Shown: piece by piece, positions 14,453 to 23,170 of the stretch | Layout of the letters: each line of letters starts with the position of its first letter | Numbering within the stretch: position 1 is the first letter of the stretch | NCBI RefSeq assembly: GCF_000768315.1 | Contig: NZ_AQQX01000010.1 | Span: forward strand, 1 to 64,000 | DNA: 64,000 nt | Origin: Pseudooceanicola atlanticus | Lineage (GTDB): Bacteria; Pseudomonadota; Alphaproteobacteria; Rhodobacterales; Rhodobacteraceae | Direction of reading: 5' to 3' | Made by a program: the position numbers and the translations under genes | The notes under the pieces: model-generated | Seen by the model: only the letters and a program-made list of their open reading frames with translations | Told to the model about the DNA's origin: nothing | The model's database searches: none

Positions 14453-15516
14453 AGCACCTTAACGCATCCGGCCGATGGCCATCCGGGAATGTTCGGTACT
14501 ACTACCGCCCGAAAGGGCAGAAGGGAGTACCGCTTCCCGATCTGCGGCCCGATGACCCGCAGTTTCTGGACGCCTATGTCAAAGTGTCGAAAGGCACTGC
14601 ACCAGAGCCAGAACCGGCGGTCACTGGCACCATAGCCGCCGGGATCGCGGCCTACCTCGCCTCCGACGCCTATCTTGGCATGGCGGCCTCGACCCGGAGC
14701 GTCTGGCGACGGTTCCTGGACGATTTCCGCAAGAGGTACGGCAAGGGCACGATGGCCACACTGCAACCGAAGCATATCCGACAAGACCTCGCCAAGTACC
14801 GGGCCCACCCGGCAAACAATCGATTGAAGGTATGGCGCGGGCTCTGCAAATGGTGGCTGTCAGCCGGGCTGATCGACGATAACCCGGCCAAGCAGGTCGA
14901 GCGCCGCGCGACACCGAAAGCGCAGGGTGCGGTGCCCTGGTCACGTGAGGACATGCAGAGCTTTCGCAACCACTGGCCGGTTGGCTCCCCCGAACGCCTC
15001 GCCTTCGAATTGATGTACCAGACCTGCGCCTCTATCGGCGACATGACCCGGCTTGGACCGAACATGGTGAAAGGTGGATGGCTGACCTACACGCGCCAGA
15101 AATCGAAAAGCACCGCTGTCTGCCCCTGGACGGTACCAGCGCCACTCTGGTTCGAAGCCAGTGAATACCTGGCTGAGTGCCTGTCCGCCGCGCCGAAAGG
15201 TCTAACGTTCCTCCTGACAGCGCACAAGCGCCCCAGGAGCGCCAAGAGCGCGGCGCGGTGGTTCTCCGCGGCCTGCACAGATGCAGGCCTACCCGAACAC
15301 TCCGCGCATGGAATCAGAAAGGGGCGAGCAGCGATCTTCCGGGAAAACGGCGCAACGACGGATCAGCGCATGGCAATTCTCGGCCACGAAACCGAGGAAG
15401 AAGCGCACCACTATAGCAAGAGCGCAGACCTAGTGAGGATCATATCAGGAACGCAAAAGTTCCAACTTTTGGAACAAGTTCCAACTTCGCAAAAAAATCT
15501 AAGCGAAATCAAATAA
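14419..15516 (+). CDS. Tyrosine recombinase (phage-type integrase) at tRNA-Arg
   Basis: A 365-residue site-specific recombinase. About residues 70-155 form the core-binding domain (YLGMAASTRSVWRRFLDDFR; LQPKHIRQDLAKYRAHPANN) and about 170-340 the catalytic domain. Visible catalytic elements are HGIRKGRA (His and second Arg), ILGHET (His/Trp position) and the nucleophile in HHYSKS. Where the first catalytic Arg is expected (T-G-x-R-x-S-D-x-x-R-L) the protein reads TCASIGDMTRLG, with Ser in the usual Arg place. The gene points at, and ends 22 bases before, the 3' end of tRNA-Arg, the classical layout for integration into a tRNA gene. Opposing direct repeats AAGTTCCAACTT lie in its last codons. 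ATG 14419 has a gggggtg SD. Confidence 0.85.
   Translation: MRRHIRGAVRLKHLNASGRWPSGNVRYYYRPKGQKGVPLPDLRPDDPQFLDAYVKVSKGTAPEPEPAVTGTIAAGIAAYLASDAYLGMAASTRSVWRRFLDDFRKRYGKGTMATLQPKHIRQDLAKYRAHPANNRLKVWRGLCKWWLSAGLIDDNPAKQVERRATPKAQGAVPWSREDMQSFRNHWPVGSPERLAFELMYQTCASIGDMTRLGPNMVKGGWLTYTRQKSKSTAVCPWTVPAPLWFEASEYLAECLSAAPKGLTFLLTAHKRPRSAKSAARWFSAACTDAGLPEHSAHGIRKGRAAIFRENGATTDQRMAILGHETEEEAHHYSKSADLVRIISGTQKFQLLEQVPTSQKNLSEIK
15457..15487. repeat. AAGTTCCAACTT direct repeat beside the attachment site
   Basis: AAGTTCCAACTT occurs at 15457-15468 and 15476-15487, 19 bases apart, with the inverted core TTGGAAC between. It lies in the last codons of the integrase, about 50 bases from the tRNA 3' end, a position suited to integrase or excisionase arm sites. 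Confidence 0.4.
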
Positions 15517-15538
15517 CTGCAAGGCGCATTGGGGGAAG

Positions 15539-15615
15539 TGGCGGACCGAGGAGGATTCGAACCCCCGACCCCCTGATTCGTAGTCAGGTACTCTATCCAG
15601 CTGAGCTATCGGTCC
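15539..15615 (-). tRNA. tRNA-Arg (anticodon ACG)
   Basis: On minus the sequence folds as a complete cloverleaf: acceptor GGACCGA pairs with TCGGTCC, D-arm GCTC, anticodon stem CCTGA/TCAGG with loop containing ACG, T-arm with TTCGAAT, discriminator G and encoded CCA (15539-15541). Anticodon ACG reads CGU/CGC/CGA after A34 deamination to inosine. Its intact 3' half faces the integrase, so this is the attachment site and the element restores the gene's 3' end. I did not find a second copy of the 3' end within the window, so the far att site is probably left of it. Confidence 0.95.
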
Positions 15616-15799
15616 GTGTGGGCTGCGTTTAACGACGGGCCGGGATGAGTTCAAGCGGAAAATTCAAACTTTCTGCAGGAGGTTCGGGTGACGCGGGGCA
15701 AGCGGTCATCCGATGGCGGCCCGGCCTTCGTAAACACGGAGCAGTCGTGCCTGCCACGTGACGAGACGCTCCTTACAACCCATTGCCACGCAATAATAT

Positions 15800-17209
15800 T
15801 CACGCCGCTCGCGGTTCAGGCGCGCGCATTGCGTCGGGGCGGCGAGGCAGGTGGATGACGAAATGGGTGCCCTCCGGCCCGGTCTGTTCCAGGCTCAGCC
15901 AGCCGCCGTGACCCCGCACCAGTTCGGCCGAGATCACAAGGCCCAGACCGGCCCCTCCCTTGCGCGTGCCGCCCTGGAACGCGGTAAACAGATGCTCCTG
16001 CGCCTTCTTGGGCAGGCCAGGGCCGGTATCGGTGACGCGGATCATCCAGGCATCTTCGGTTTCCTCGCCCCGGACAGAGATCTCGCCCGGATCGCCGGTG
16101 GCAGAGATCGCCTGACGGGCGTTGCGGACGAGGTTCAGAAGCACACGGTGCATCTGTTCGGGGTCGGCCCGCACGGTCATAGTGGCCGGAAAATCCTCGG
16201 AAAAACTGATATCGGCATCCCCCACGGCGAGGCGTTCGCCCTCGATCACATCGCCGACCAGTTCCGCCAGCGGCACCATGGTCAGGCGGGGGGCGGGTTC
16301 CTCGGCGCGGCCGAAGGCCAGTGTGCTTTCACAAAGGTTCACGGCGCGGGTGATGGAGTTCACCAGCTTGGGTGCCAGGCGCAGCACGGTTGGGTCCTCG
16401 CTCTGCTCAAGGCGGTCGGTGAACAGCTGGGCCGAGGTCAGGATGTTGCGCAGGTCGTGGCTGATCTTGGCCACTGCACCGCCCAGCTGGGCCAGGCGTT
16501 CCTTCTGGCGGAGCGAGTTTGTCAGCTCGGTCTCGAGGGTCTTAAGCGCTTGTTCCGCCTCGCGTAATTCCGTGATTCCGGCGGTCGGCTCGATGATGCG
16601 GCGGGTGTCTTCTGGGGCGGCGGCGTAATTCTGCATCTGCCCGATCACCCGCTTGATCGGTCGCACCAGAAGCGCCCGAACGGCCAGAAACAGGAAGGCG
16701 GAGGTGATGACCGAGATGACCAGCGACAGCGCCAGGACGCGGCGGCCGTAATCGAGCATGGCGACCCGCAGCCCCTCGGTTGGCATCGTGACCTCGATCA
16801 GCAGGCCAGCCTCCCGCACCGGGTTTCCCAGCACCCGGATGACCCGCGGGGCGGGGTCGACCAGGCGGGTCAATGCGTCCCGCATCAGTGCCCAGGGGCC
16901 GTCCATCCGCATATCGTAGGTGGCGCTGACCTCGTCCGGGACGGGCGAGGAAAGGATCAGTTGGCGGGCCTCATCGCGGCGCAGGACGACGTTGTAAACC
17001 TCTGCATTCCTTAGCAATTCCTCTTCGACATCGGCGTCGATCATGTCGTTCGCCAGCAGGGCCAGCGACGCGATCTGCGCGCGTTCGAGACGCGACAGGA
17101 GGTAGTCCTGGCGGAAGCGGGCGACGGAGGGGACAAAGATCAGCACTTCGGCAAGCATCACGAAGAGCACCGTGAGGATCAGGAAGCGGCCGGAAAGCGA
17201 TCTGAGCAT
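15800..17209 (-). CDS. Membrane sensor histidine kinase
   Basis: A 469-residue inner-membrane two-component kinase. TM1 is at about residues 8-30, a periplasmic sensor region at about 31-155, TM2 at about 158-180, and a HAMP-like linker at 180-235 (ALLVRPIKRVIGQMQN). The dimerisation helix carries the phospho-acceptor His in AKISHDLRNILTSAQL (about 258). The HATPase_c domain shows LLNLVRNARQAI (N box), DTGPGLP (G1) and GGAGLGLVISAELVRGHGG (G2). No response regulator is adjacent in the window. It is the third gene of a minus run, 21 bases after the flavoprotein gene, so it may be co-transcribed with it and the TVP38-type gene. The stimulus is unknown. Confidence 0.9.
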   Translation of the reverse strand: MLRSLSGRFLILTVLFVMLAEVLIFVPSVARFRQDYLLSRLERAQIASLALLANDMIDADVEEELLRNAEVYNVVLRRDEARQLILSSPVPDEVSATYDMRMDGPWALMRDALTRLVDPAPRVIRVLGNPVREAGLLIEVTMPTEGLRVAMLDYGRRVLALSLVISVITSAFLFLAVRALLVRPIKRVIGQMQNYAAAPEDTRRIIEPTAGITELREAEQALKTLETELTNSLRQKERLAQLGGAVAKISHDLRNILTSAQLFTDRLEQSEDPTVLRLAPKLVNSITRAVNLCESTLAFGRAEEPAPRLTMVPLAELVGDVIEGERLAVGDADISFSEDFPATMTVRADPEQMHRVLLNLVRNARQAISATGDPGEISVRGEETEDAWMIRVTDTGPGLPKKAQEHLFTAFQGGTRKGGAGLGLVISAELVRGHGGWLSLEQTGPEGTHFVIHLPRRPDAMRAPEPRAA

Positions 17210-17230
17210 GGTCGGGTCCGATACGGGCGG

Positions 17231-18742
17231 TCAGGGCAGCACGCGCTGGATCAGGCGCACGACCCTTTCAACCCATGGATTATCAAAGAGTTTCGGAGAT
17301 AAATAGGCCCCCGCGGCGCGTTTACCAAGTTCCGGCAGTGTCGGATAGGGCAGGACGAGCCCGGAAATCACCGTCAGACGGGTGCCGGAGGCCATCGCCT
17401 GGACCCACGGGGCCAGCAGGTCGCCAGCCTGCGGCCCGACGATGGTCACGCCATGGGGTTTTCCCTTTCGGATCAGCAACTTGACGAAGCCTTCGGTGGC
17501 CTTTTCGGTGCGGGCGCGGTCGTTGTCGGTATAACGTAGGTATGACGTCGGTATTACGTCGGTGCGCGTGTCGGTGGTTGCGGCGGGATCGGCGCCGGCC
17601 GCGCCGCCCTCGGCCATGGCGACCGCGACGCTTTGTCCACCTTTTCGGCGGGCGGAACGCGCCTCGGCCTCGGTCGGGCCGAGTTGAGCCAGTTCGGGCG
17701 AAGTGTAGGTGACGCGGGGAATGCGGGAATGATCGGCGCGGGCGGGCAGGCCCAGCATGGCCTGCCGGATCACGATCCCCGCATGGTAGCCCGCCACATG
17801 GGTGAACGAGGGCGCATCCGCCACCACGTCGCCGATGGCGTAGACGTGCCGGTCGCTGGTGCGCAGGCGGGCATCGGTTTCGATGCCGCGCGCGTCGGCG
17901 CGGATGCCGGCGGCCTCCAGCCCCAGCCCATCGACGCCCGCCGTTCGGCCGGTGGCGACGAGCAGATGCGTCGCCTCGATCACCTCGCCTGTTTCGGGGT
18001 GCAGGCGGATGGGCCCTGCCCCACCCTCGACACTTGCGATGCGTGTGTCTTCGCGAATGGCCACGCCCTCGCGCTTCATCGCCTCACGGACGAGGGCGAC
18101 GGCCTGCGGGTCCTCGCGCGACAGGATGGTGCCCGAGTCGATCAGCGTGACCTCGGCCCCGAGACGGCGGAAAGCCTGGGCCAGTTCCGCCCCGATGGGA
18201 CCGCCGCCGAGGATCGCGAGGTGACCGGGCAGCGCATCCAGGCCGAAGATCGTCTCGTTCGTCAGGTATTCCACCGTATCGAGGCCGGGGATCGGCGGCA
18301 CGAAGGGGCGCGAGCCTGTGGCGATGACGATGCGCCGCGCGGTCAGGCGTTCGCCCGCGACCTCGATCAGGCGGGGGCCGACGAAACGGGCATGGGCACG
18401 CAGGACGCGGACGCCCAGCCCCGCGAACCGCTCCTGGCTGTCATGCGGGGCGATGCCGGCGATGACCGACCGGACGTGATCCATGACGGCGGGGAAATCC
18501 ACCTGCGGCTCCACCGGGGTGATGCCGAACCGTCCGGCATCGCGCATCTGGTGCGCCCGTGCCGCGGCGGCGATCAGCGCCTTGGAGGGCACGCAGCCAT
18601 GGTTCAGGCAATCGCCACCCATCTCGCCCGCCTCGATCAGGGTGACGCTGGCGCCCATCTGCACCGCACCGGAGGCGACCGAGAGCCCCGCCGCGCCGGC
18701 GCCGATGACGATCAGGTCGCTTCTTGTGGGTTTGGGGGTCAT
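17231..18742 (-). CDS. FAD-dependent pyridine nucleotide-disulfide oxidoreductase (mercuric reductase/DLD-like)
   Basis: A 503-residue class-I flavoprotein disulfide reductase. The N-terminal FAD motif is LIVIGAGAAGLSVASGA, the redox-active pair is in GGDCLNHGCVPSK (C-x4-C), the NAD(P) site is GGGPIGAELAQAFRRLG, the second FAD site is YAIGDV near residue 310, and the dimerisation domain is C-terminal. In the terminal H-x-H-P-T-x-x-E box of lipoamide dehydrogenase this protein reads LPYPTLPE: Glu stays but both His are replaced, so the substrate is probably not lipoamide. An 11-bp tandem repeat is embedded in frame and encodes the odd stretch TRTDVIPTSY just before the dimerisation domain. ATG 18742 overlaps the TVP38 stop (ATGA), and long upstream frame extensions are artefacts. 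TVP38-flavoprotein fusions or pairs are common, suggesting a membrane partner. Confidence 0.9.
   Translation of the reverse strand: MTPKPTRSDLIVIGAGAAGLSVASGAVQMGASVTLIEAGEMGGDCLNHGCVPSKALIAAAARAHQMRDAGRFGITPVEPQVDFPAVMDHVRSVIAGIAPHDSQERFAGLGVRVLRAHARFVGPRLIEVAGERLTARRIVIATGSRPFVPPIPGLDTVEYLTNETIFGLDALPGHLAILGGGPIGAELAQAFRRLGAEVTLIDSGTILSREDPQAVALVREAMKREGVAIREDTRIASVEGGAGPIRLHPETGEVIEATHLLVATGRTAGVDGLGLEAAGIRADARGIETDARLRTSDRHVYAIGDVVADAPSFTHVAGYHAGIVIRQAMLGLPARADHSRIPRVTYTSPELAQLGPTEAEARSARRKGGQSVAVAMAEGGAAGADPAATTDTRTDVIPTSYLRYTDNDRARTEKATEGFVKLLIRKGKPHGVTIVGPQAGDLLAPWVQAMASGTRLTVISGLVLPYPTLPELGKRAAGAYLSPKLFDNPWVERVVRLIQRVLP
17525..17568. repeat. 11-bp tandem repeat (GTCGGTATNAC) inside a coding sequence
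   Basis: Three consecutive 11-base units start at 17525 (gtcggtataac), 17536 (gtaggtatgac) and 17547 (gtcggtattac), followed by a partial gtcggtgcgcg. Three units add 33 bases and so preserve the flavoprotein frame. The same unit occurs four times at 42130-42173. Confidence 0.85.
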
Positions 18743-19467
18743 TGCAGGCTCCGTCTGAGGCGCAGGATCACGGGGACCAGCGACAGCGCCGCGAGGCCGA
18801 GGATCGGCAACAGGAGGCGCGGTTCGAAGATCACGCCCAGGTCGGGGCGCTGCCCGGTTTCCAGGAGCGACCCCAGCCCCGCGCCGACCGAGGTGTAGAT
18901 CGCGGCCCCCGGCAGGATGCCGATGGCGGTGGAAATGACGAACCGGTTGAGCGGCACGTTCAGCAGCCCCGGCAACAGGTTGGCGGCGAAGAAGGGGATG
19001 ACCGGGGCCAGCCGGATGAAGAACAGCATCGACCATTGGTTTTCGTCCAGCCCCCGCTTGATCCGGGCGATCCGGCCCGGGGAGGCGTCGATCCGTTCGG
19101 CCAGGCTACGCCCCAGGCCGAAGCGGACGGCAAGGAACAGCAGCGTCGCCCCGATGGTCGCGCCCGCCACGTTGAAGGCGATGCCGGGCCAGAGCCCGAA
19201 GAGAAACCCGCCGGTCAGCGTGGCGATGGTCGCGCCCGGCACCGACAGTCCGACCATGGCCGCGTAGATCGTCACAAAGGCAAGGCTGGTGAGCACGGCA
19301 TGGTCGTTGCGGAACGCCTCGAGCGCATCGTGGCTGTCGACCAGGGCCTGGTAGGTCAGCCGGTCACCGAAGGCATAGGTGATCGCCACCGCGCACAGCA
19401 CCATCAGCCCCAGCGGCCAGAGGCGCGCGGGCGTGATGCGTCGGGGGGGCGGTGTCTTGTCGGTCAT
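18739..19467 (-). CDS. TVP38/TMEM64 (DedA-superfamily) membrane protein
   Basis: A 242-residue inner-membrane protein of the SNARE-associated/VTT superfamily, linked to lipid scrambling or phosphate-lipid traffic. TM segments are predicted at about 15-35, 60-85, 88-115, 160-180, 185-205 and 218-236. The family hallmark region is visible: VPGATIATLTGGFLFGLWPG (re-entrant loop), then FFIRLAPVIPFFAANLLPGL, with conserved Arg and Pro in the second re-entrant helix. It is the first gene of the minus operon, overlapping the flavoprotein start by four bases. Its promoter must lie in the 424-base interval shared with rpmH. Confidence 0.9.
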   Translation of the reverse strand: MTDKTPPPRRITPARLWPLGLMVLCAVAITYAFGDRLTYQALVDSHDALEAFRNDHAVLTSLAFVTIYAAMVGLSVPGATIATLTGGFLFGLWPGIAFNVAGATIGATLLFLAVRFGLGRSLAERIDASPGRIARIKRGLDENQWSMLFFIRLAPVIPFFAANLLPGLLNVPLNRFVISTAIGILPGAAIYTSVGAGLGSLLETGQRPDLGVIFEPRLLLPILGLAALSLVPVILRLRRSLQ

Positions 19468-19891
19468 GGCCGGCCTTCCTGGGGTCGGTTCAGAATGCGC
19501 AGGCTTCTTGCGCCGTGAAAAGCCCCCTCACGCGGGGGTGATGGGCGGTTCGGCTGTCGGGGGAGGCGTTGGTTCCGTCGCGGCATTGCGGGCCTTCCCG
19601 CAGTGGCCGGATGGTGGCGTCGCCGCTTGGTGCGGGGCCCTGTGCGGATGGTCGTTCGGGCCTTGCGCTTTTCGCCGCTGCGGGGCATTGGAAAAACCTC
19701 GCTCCGGAGCGGTTTGCATATTTGACATATAGCGGACCCGCCCCTATAGAGCGGGCTTCGAACATACGCGGTCCGGCGGGCGATTCCCCGTTGTCTGGTC
19801 CGCATGACCAGACCGGCGCGACGCGCCAGCCAACCCCGGGCCTTCCGCAGGTCCAACCGCCGAACCGGCGCAAGCAGATGGAGACGGAGCG
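19468..19891. other. Divergent intergenic region between the TVP38 operon and rpmH
   Basis: 424 bases without a convincing gene. It contains the strong rpmH promoter at 19722-19750 and a small ctccggag inverted repeat near 19701-19710. Overlapping open frames on both strands are Arg/Pro-rich and without domains. Confidence 0.5.
19722..19750 (+). promoter_or_regulatory. Sigma-70-type promoter of rpmH-rnpA-yidD
   Basis: TTGACA (19722-19727), exactly 17 bases, then TATAGA (19745-19750). This is the best housekeeping promoter match seen in the window and lies about 140 bases before rpmH on the same strand. Confidence 0.75.
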
Positions 19892-20026
19892 ATGAAACGC
19901 ACCTACCAACCCTCGAACCTCGTGCGCAAGCGGCGTCACGGTTTCCGTGCGCGCATGGCCTCCAAGGCCGGCCGCAAGATCCTGAACGCCCGCCGCGCCC
20001 GCGGCCGCAAGTCGCTGAGCGCGTAA
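19892..20026 (+). CDS. rpmH: 50S ribosomal protein L34
   Basis: A 44-residue, extremely basic protein matching bacterial L34 over its full length: [20 protein letters not shown] at the start and [12 protein letters not shown] at the end. It is a late-assembling protein of the large subunit that contacts 23S rRNA. ATG follows an ggagacggagcg ribosome site. It heads the classical rpmH-rnpA-yidD cluster and is driven by the promoter at 19722. Confidence 0.98.
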   Translation: MKRTYQPSNLVRKRRHGFRARMASKAGRKILNARRARGRKSLSA

Positions 20027-20141
20027 GCGTTTGGCCCCGTGATGCGGGGCGTTGCGACGATGGAACGGACAGAACCGCCCCGGCCCCGCGCCCGGGCGGT
20101 TTTCGCTTGTGCGCCTGTGGCCCGGTGAAGGTGTGTTGCGG

Positions 20142-20537
20142 ATGACGATGGTGGATGGAGCAAAGCTGAAGGGCGGCGCGCTGGCCGTGCTGCGCAAGCG
20201 GTCGGATTTCCTGGCCTGCGCGCGGGCGCGGCGGCAGGGCACGTCCGGCATGATGGTCCAGGCCCGGCAGCGCCGCGATGACGAACCGGCCGAGGCGCCG
20301 ATCCGCGTGGGGTTCACCTGTTCCAAGAAGGTCGGCAATGCCGTCGCCCGCAACCGCGCCAAGCGCCGCCTGCGCGAGGTCGCCCGGCTGGTCCTGCCAG
20401 AGGCCGGAATGGCGGGCTACGATTACGTGCTGATCGGCCGCCACGGCGCCACGGCCGAGCGGGATTTCGAGGCGTTGAAAGGCGATCTGCGCTATGCCCT
20501 GGGCAAGCTGCACGCGCTGCAGGGGGGCCAGGAATGA
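20142..20537 (+). CDS. rnpA: Ribonuclease P protein component
   Basis: A 131-residue basic protein that binds RNase P RNA and helps it cleave tRNA 5' leaders. The diagnostic RNR motif is VARNRAKRRLREVARL (about residues 72-87). VGFTCSKKVGNA before it is the conserved beta-strand and loop. ATG 20142 gives family length; the upstream extension of the frame is not homologous. Its stop overlaps the yidD start (ATGA), so translation is coupled. Confidence 0.95.
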   Translation: MTMVDGAKLKGGALAVLRKRSDFLACARARRQGTSGMMVQARQRRDDEPAEAPIRVGFTCSKKVGNAVARNRAKRRLREVARLVLPEAGMAGYDYVLIGRHGATAERDFEALKGDLRYALGKLHALQGGQE

Positions 20538-20755
20538 CCCCGCTGGCCCGACTGATGTCCCTGCCGGTTCTGGCCTATCGGGCGGTCTTTTCCCCCTGGG
20601 TCGGGCATAATTGCCGCTATGACCCCACCTGTTCCGCCTATGCACTTGAGGCCCTGCGCAAGCATGGCGGGATCAAGGGCGGCTGGCTTGCCCTGCGCCG
20701 GATCGGGCGGTGCCATCCCTGGGGCGGGATGGGCGTCGACGACGTTCCGGATTGA
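20534..20755 (+). CDS. yidD: Membrane protein insertion efficiency factor YidD
   Basis: A 73-residue peripheral inner-membrane protein that assists Sec/YidC-dependent insertion. It is recognised by YRAVFSPWVGHNCRYDPTCS and AYALEALRKHGGIKGG, the conserved PTCSxYA block of the family. It overlaps rnpA by four bases. In this genome yidC is not the next gene but lies about 4 kb on, beyond three unrelated genes. Confidence 0.95.
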   Translation: MTPLARLMSLPVLAYRAVFSPWVGHNCRYDPTCSAYALEALRKHGGIKGGWLALRRIGRCHPWGGMGVDDVPD

Positions 20756-20761
20756 TCGGCT

Positions 20762-22018
20762 CTAGCGCGCCCTGAGCGGCGCGTAGCGACGGGACGGGCT
20801 GAGTGGCTCGATCGACAGGTTGGATTGCCGTCCCTCCAGCAAATCCGTGACGATCCGCCCGGTGATGCCGCCAAGGGTCAGGCCCAGATGCTGGTGCCCG
20901 AAGGCGTGGATGATCCGGTCGGTCCCCGGCGCATAACCCAGCACGGGCAGGCTGTCGGGCATGGTCGGGCGGAACCCGATCCAGTCGCTGGTGGGCGCGG
21001 GCAGGTCCCCGAACATCTCGCGCCCCTTGCGGGCGAGGTAATCGAGGCGGTTCTGGTTCTTGGGCGCATCGATCGCCGCGATTTCGACGGTGCCGGCCAG
21101 GCGCAGGCCGCGGGCCATGGGCACTCCGTAGAAGCCGCCCTCCCCCCAGCCGACGGGGCGGGTGATGCGCCCGGCCTCTCCGGCATAGAGCAGGTGATAG
21201 CCGCGTTCCGTGCCCAGCGGCAGTTTTTCCGCGCCTCCGCCCCAGATGCGGGAGGAGAACGCCCCGGCCGCGACAACCGCGCGGGTCGCCGTCACTTCGG
21301 ACGAGAAGGTGCGCAGGATGACGTGATCGTGCTGGGCATTCACCTCTGTCACCTTTTCGACCAGCGTGAACCCTGCCTCCTCCTCGAAAGCCGCGTGGAA
21401 CCGGCGGACCAGCGCCTCGGGATCGTGGACATGCCGCGCCTCGGGAAAGAGCGCGGCGCGGTGGATCGGCAGGGTGATCCCCGGCTCTAGCGCCTGCGCC
21501 TCCTCCGGCGACAGCTCCTGGAGGGTGACGCCCAGGGCGCGGCGACGGTCGAGGCCGGATTGCGCGTCGCGCGCACCCTGCGCTGTCGACCACAGCGAAA
21601 GCTGACCACGGGCATGGATCAGGTCTTCGGCACCCGCGGCCTCGATCAATGGGTTCAGCCCGGCATCGGCCTGGGCCAACAACCCCGCCAGCACGCCCGC
21701 GATGTGATCGGAGCGCCCCGCGCGGCAATTGGCGAGAAACCCCAGCATCCAGCGCGGATTGCGCAGCGCATGACGGAAGGAAAAGGCCAGCGGGCTGTCC
21801 CGTGCGGTCAGAAGCTGCGGCAACCCGGTGATGACCGAGGGATCGTTGACCGGCAGGCAGCCATAGGTGGCGATGGTGCAGGCATTGCCCGAACTGGTGC
21901 CCGATCCGGGCGGCGCCGGGTCGATCAGCAGCACGCGGAACCCGCGCAGCTGCGCCCAGAGCGCGGTGGCCGTGCCCACGATGCCCGCGCCGATGATCGC
22001 CACGTCGTAATCCGCCAC
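20762..22018 (-). CDS. FAD-dependent D-amino-acid dehydrogenase-like oxidoreductase (DAO/DadA family)
   Basis: A 418-residue DAO-superfamily flavoprotein. The N-terminal Rossmann motif is [20 protein letters not shown]. The central region has [20 protein letters not shown], and the C-terminal FAD contact is [20 protein letters not shown] followed by [13 protein letters not shown], as in DadA and related amine dehydrogenases that pass electrons to the quinone pool. The exact substrate (D-alanine, other D-amino acids, hydroxyproline or a dipeptide derivative) cannot be read from sequence. It stands alone on minus, its stop facing the yidD stop with 6 bases between. Confidence 0.85.
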   Translation of the reverse strand: MADYDVAIIGAGIVGTATALWAQLRGFRVLLIDPAPPGSGTSSGNACTIATYGCLPVNDPSVITGLPQLLTARDSPLAFSFRHALRNPRWMLGFLANCRAGRSDHIAGVLAGLLAQADAGLNPLIEAAGAEDLIHARGQLSLWSTAQGARDAQSGLDRRRALGVTLQELSPEEAQALEPGITLPIHRAALFPEARHVHDPEALVRRFHAAFEEEAGFTLVEKVTEVNAQHDHVILRTFSSEVTATRAVVAAGAFSSRIWGGGAEKLPLGTERGYHLLYAGEAGRITRPVGWGEGGFYGVPMARGLRLAGTVEIAAIDAPKNQNRLDYLARKGREMFGDLPAPTSDWIGFRPTMPDSLPVLGYAPGTDRIIHAFGHQHLGLTLGGITGRIVTDLLEGRQSNLSIEPLSPSRRYAPLRAR

Positions 22019-22198
22019 GCGCTGTCCCCCTGTTGCCCGGCCCGGCCGCTTGCCGACCGCTTGTCGACCGCTGAGAGCTTTGTCACGCGGCGCCCGCGCC
22101 GATGCAAGCCACGGCGCGCGGATTGTCCGGGCATCGCCCTGCGGAACCGTCGCGATGCCTGCGAAGCGCCCTTCCCTCGCCCCCCGGTTTCATGCCAT

Positions 22199-23113
22199 AT
22201 GCGCGCCATGCTGGACGAGGCCGACGATATCCACCCGCTCTTTCACGGTGCCCCCAAGAGCACCGAGTTCAAGAAGCTGCGCAAACGCATCGTGCAGAAC
22301 GTGCGCGAGGCGGTGGATCAGTATGGCATGGTCGAACCGGGCGCCCGCTGGCTTGTCTGCCTGTCGGGTGGCAAGGACAGCTATACCCTGCTGGCGATCC
22401 TGTACGAGCTGAAATGGCGCGGGCTGCTGCCGGTCGACCTGCTGGCCTGCAACCTGGACCAGGGGCAGCCCGGCTTTCCCGCGACCGTCCTGCCCGAATT
22501 CCTGGAAAAGATGCAGGTGCCGCACCGGATCGAATACCAGGACACCTATTCCATCGTCGTCGACAAGGTGCCGCAGGGGCGGACCTATTGCGCGCTGTGT
22601 TCGCGGCTGCGGCGTGGCAACCTCTACCGGATCGCGCGGGAAGAGGGCTGTTCGGCCGTCGTGCTGGGCCATCACCGCGACGATATCCTCGAGACGTTCT
22701 TCATGAACCTGTTCCATGGCGGGCGCCTGGCGACAATGCCGCCCAAGCTGGTCAATGAAGAGGGTGATCTGTTCCTCTATCGTCCGCTGGCCCATGTGGC
22801 CGAGGCCGATTGCGAGAAATTCGCCCGCGCGATGAACTACCCGATCATTCCCTGCGATCTGTGCGGGTCGCAGGATGGTCTGCAGCGCCAGCAGGTGAAG
22901 CGGATCCTCGATCAGTGGGAAAAGAACAGCCCCGGCCGCCGCCAGGTGATGTTCCGGTCGCTGATGAATATCCGGCCGTCCCATATGCTTGACCCGAAAT
23001 TGTTTGATTTCGCGGGGCTGATGCGGGATGCACCCGCAGAAACCGGGGCTGAAACCGGGTCTGAAACCAGCCCTGGCGACGAAAATAATCCGCAGATCCC
23101 GCAGTTGCGTTAA
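22199..23113 (+). CDS. ttcA: tRNA 2-thiocytidine(32) biosynthesis protein TtcA
   Basis: A 304-residue PP-loop ATPase that, with an iron-sulfur cluster, thiolates C32 of certain tRNAs. The ATP pyrophosphatase loop is [17 protein letters not shown] (about residues 50-66). The cluster-binding cysteine pairs are [11 protein letters not shown] (about 145) and [10 protein letters not shown] (about 222), as in E. coli Ttc[17 protein letters not shown] is the family-specific block. The final ~25 residues are a low-complexity acidic tail. ATG 22199 or ATG 22208 (three codons later) could start; neither has a strong SD. Confidence 0.95.
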   Translation: MRAMLDEADDIHPLFHGAPKSTEFKKLRKRIVQNVREAVDQYGMVEPGARWLVCLSGGKDSYTLLAILYELKWRGLLPVDLLACNLDQGQPGFPATVLPEFLEKMQVPHRIEYQDTYSIVVDKVPQGRTYCALCSRLRRGNLYRIAREEGCSAVVLGHHRDDILETFFMNLFHGGRLATMPPKLVNEEGDLFLYRPLAHVAEADCEKFARAMNYPIIPCDLCGSQDGLQRQQVKRILDQWEKNSPGRRQVMFRSLMNIRPSHMLDPKLFDFAGLMRDAPAETGAETGSETSPGDENNPQIPQLR

Positions 23114-23170
23114 ACCGCTGTTGAGCAAACGCCCCTAGGTTCGGCCCCGTGTCGCAACAAAGGGACGCGT

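Noticed and set aside
1-15600. Whole region as a functional, inducible prophage
   Set aside because: No large terminase, portal, capsid or tail genes are intact; the terminase small subunit is truncated and several phage genes are broken. It can at most be a defective or satellite-like integrative element.
17231-19036. Long frame reading of 601 codons for the flavoprotein gene
   Set aside because: The first ~98 codons lie antisense-frame over the TVP38 gene and are not flavoprotein-like; the true start is ATG 18742.
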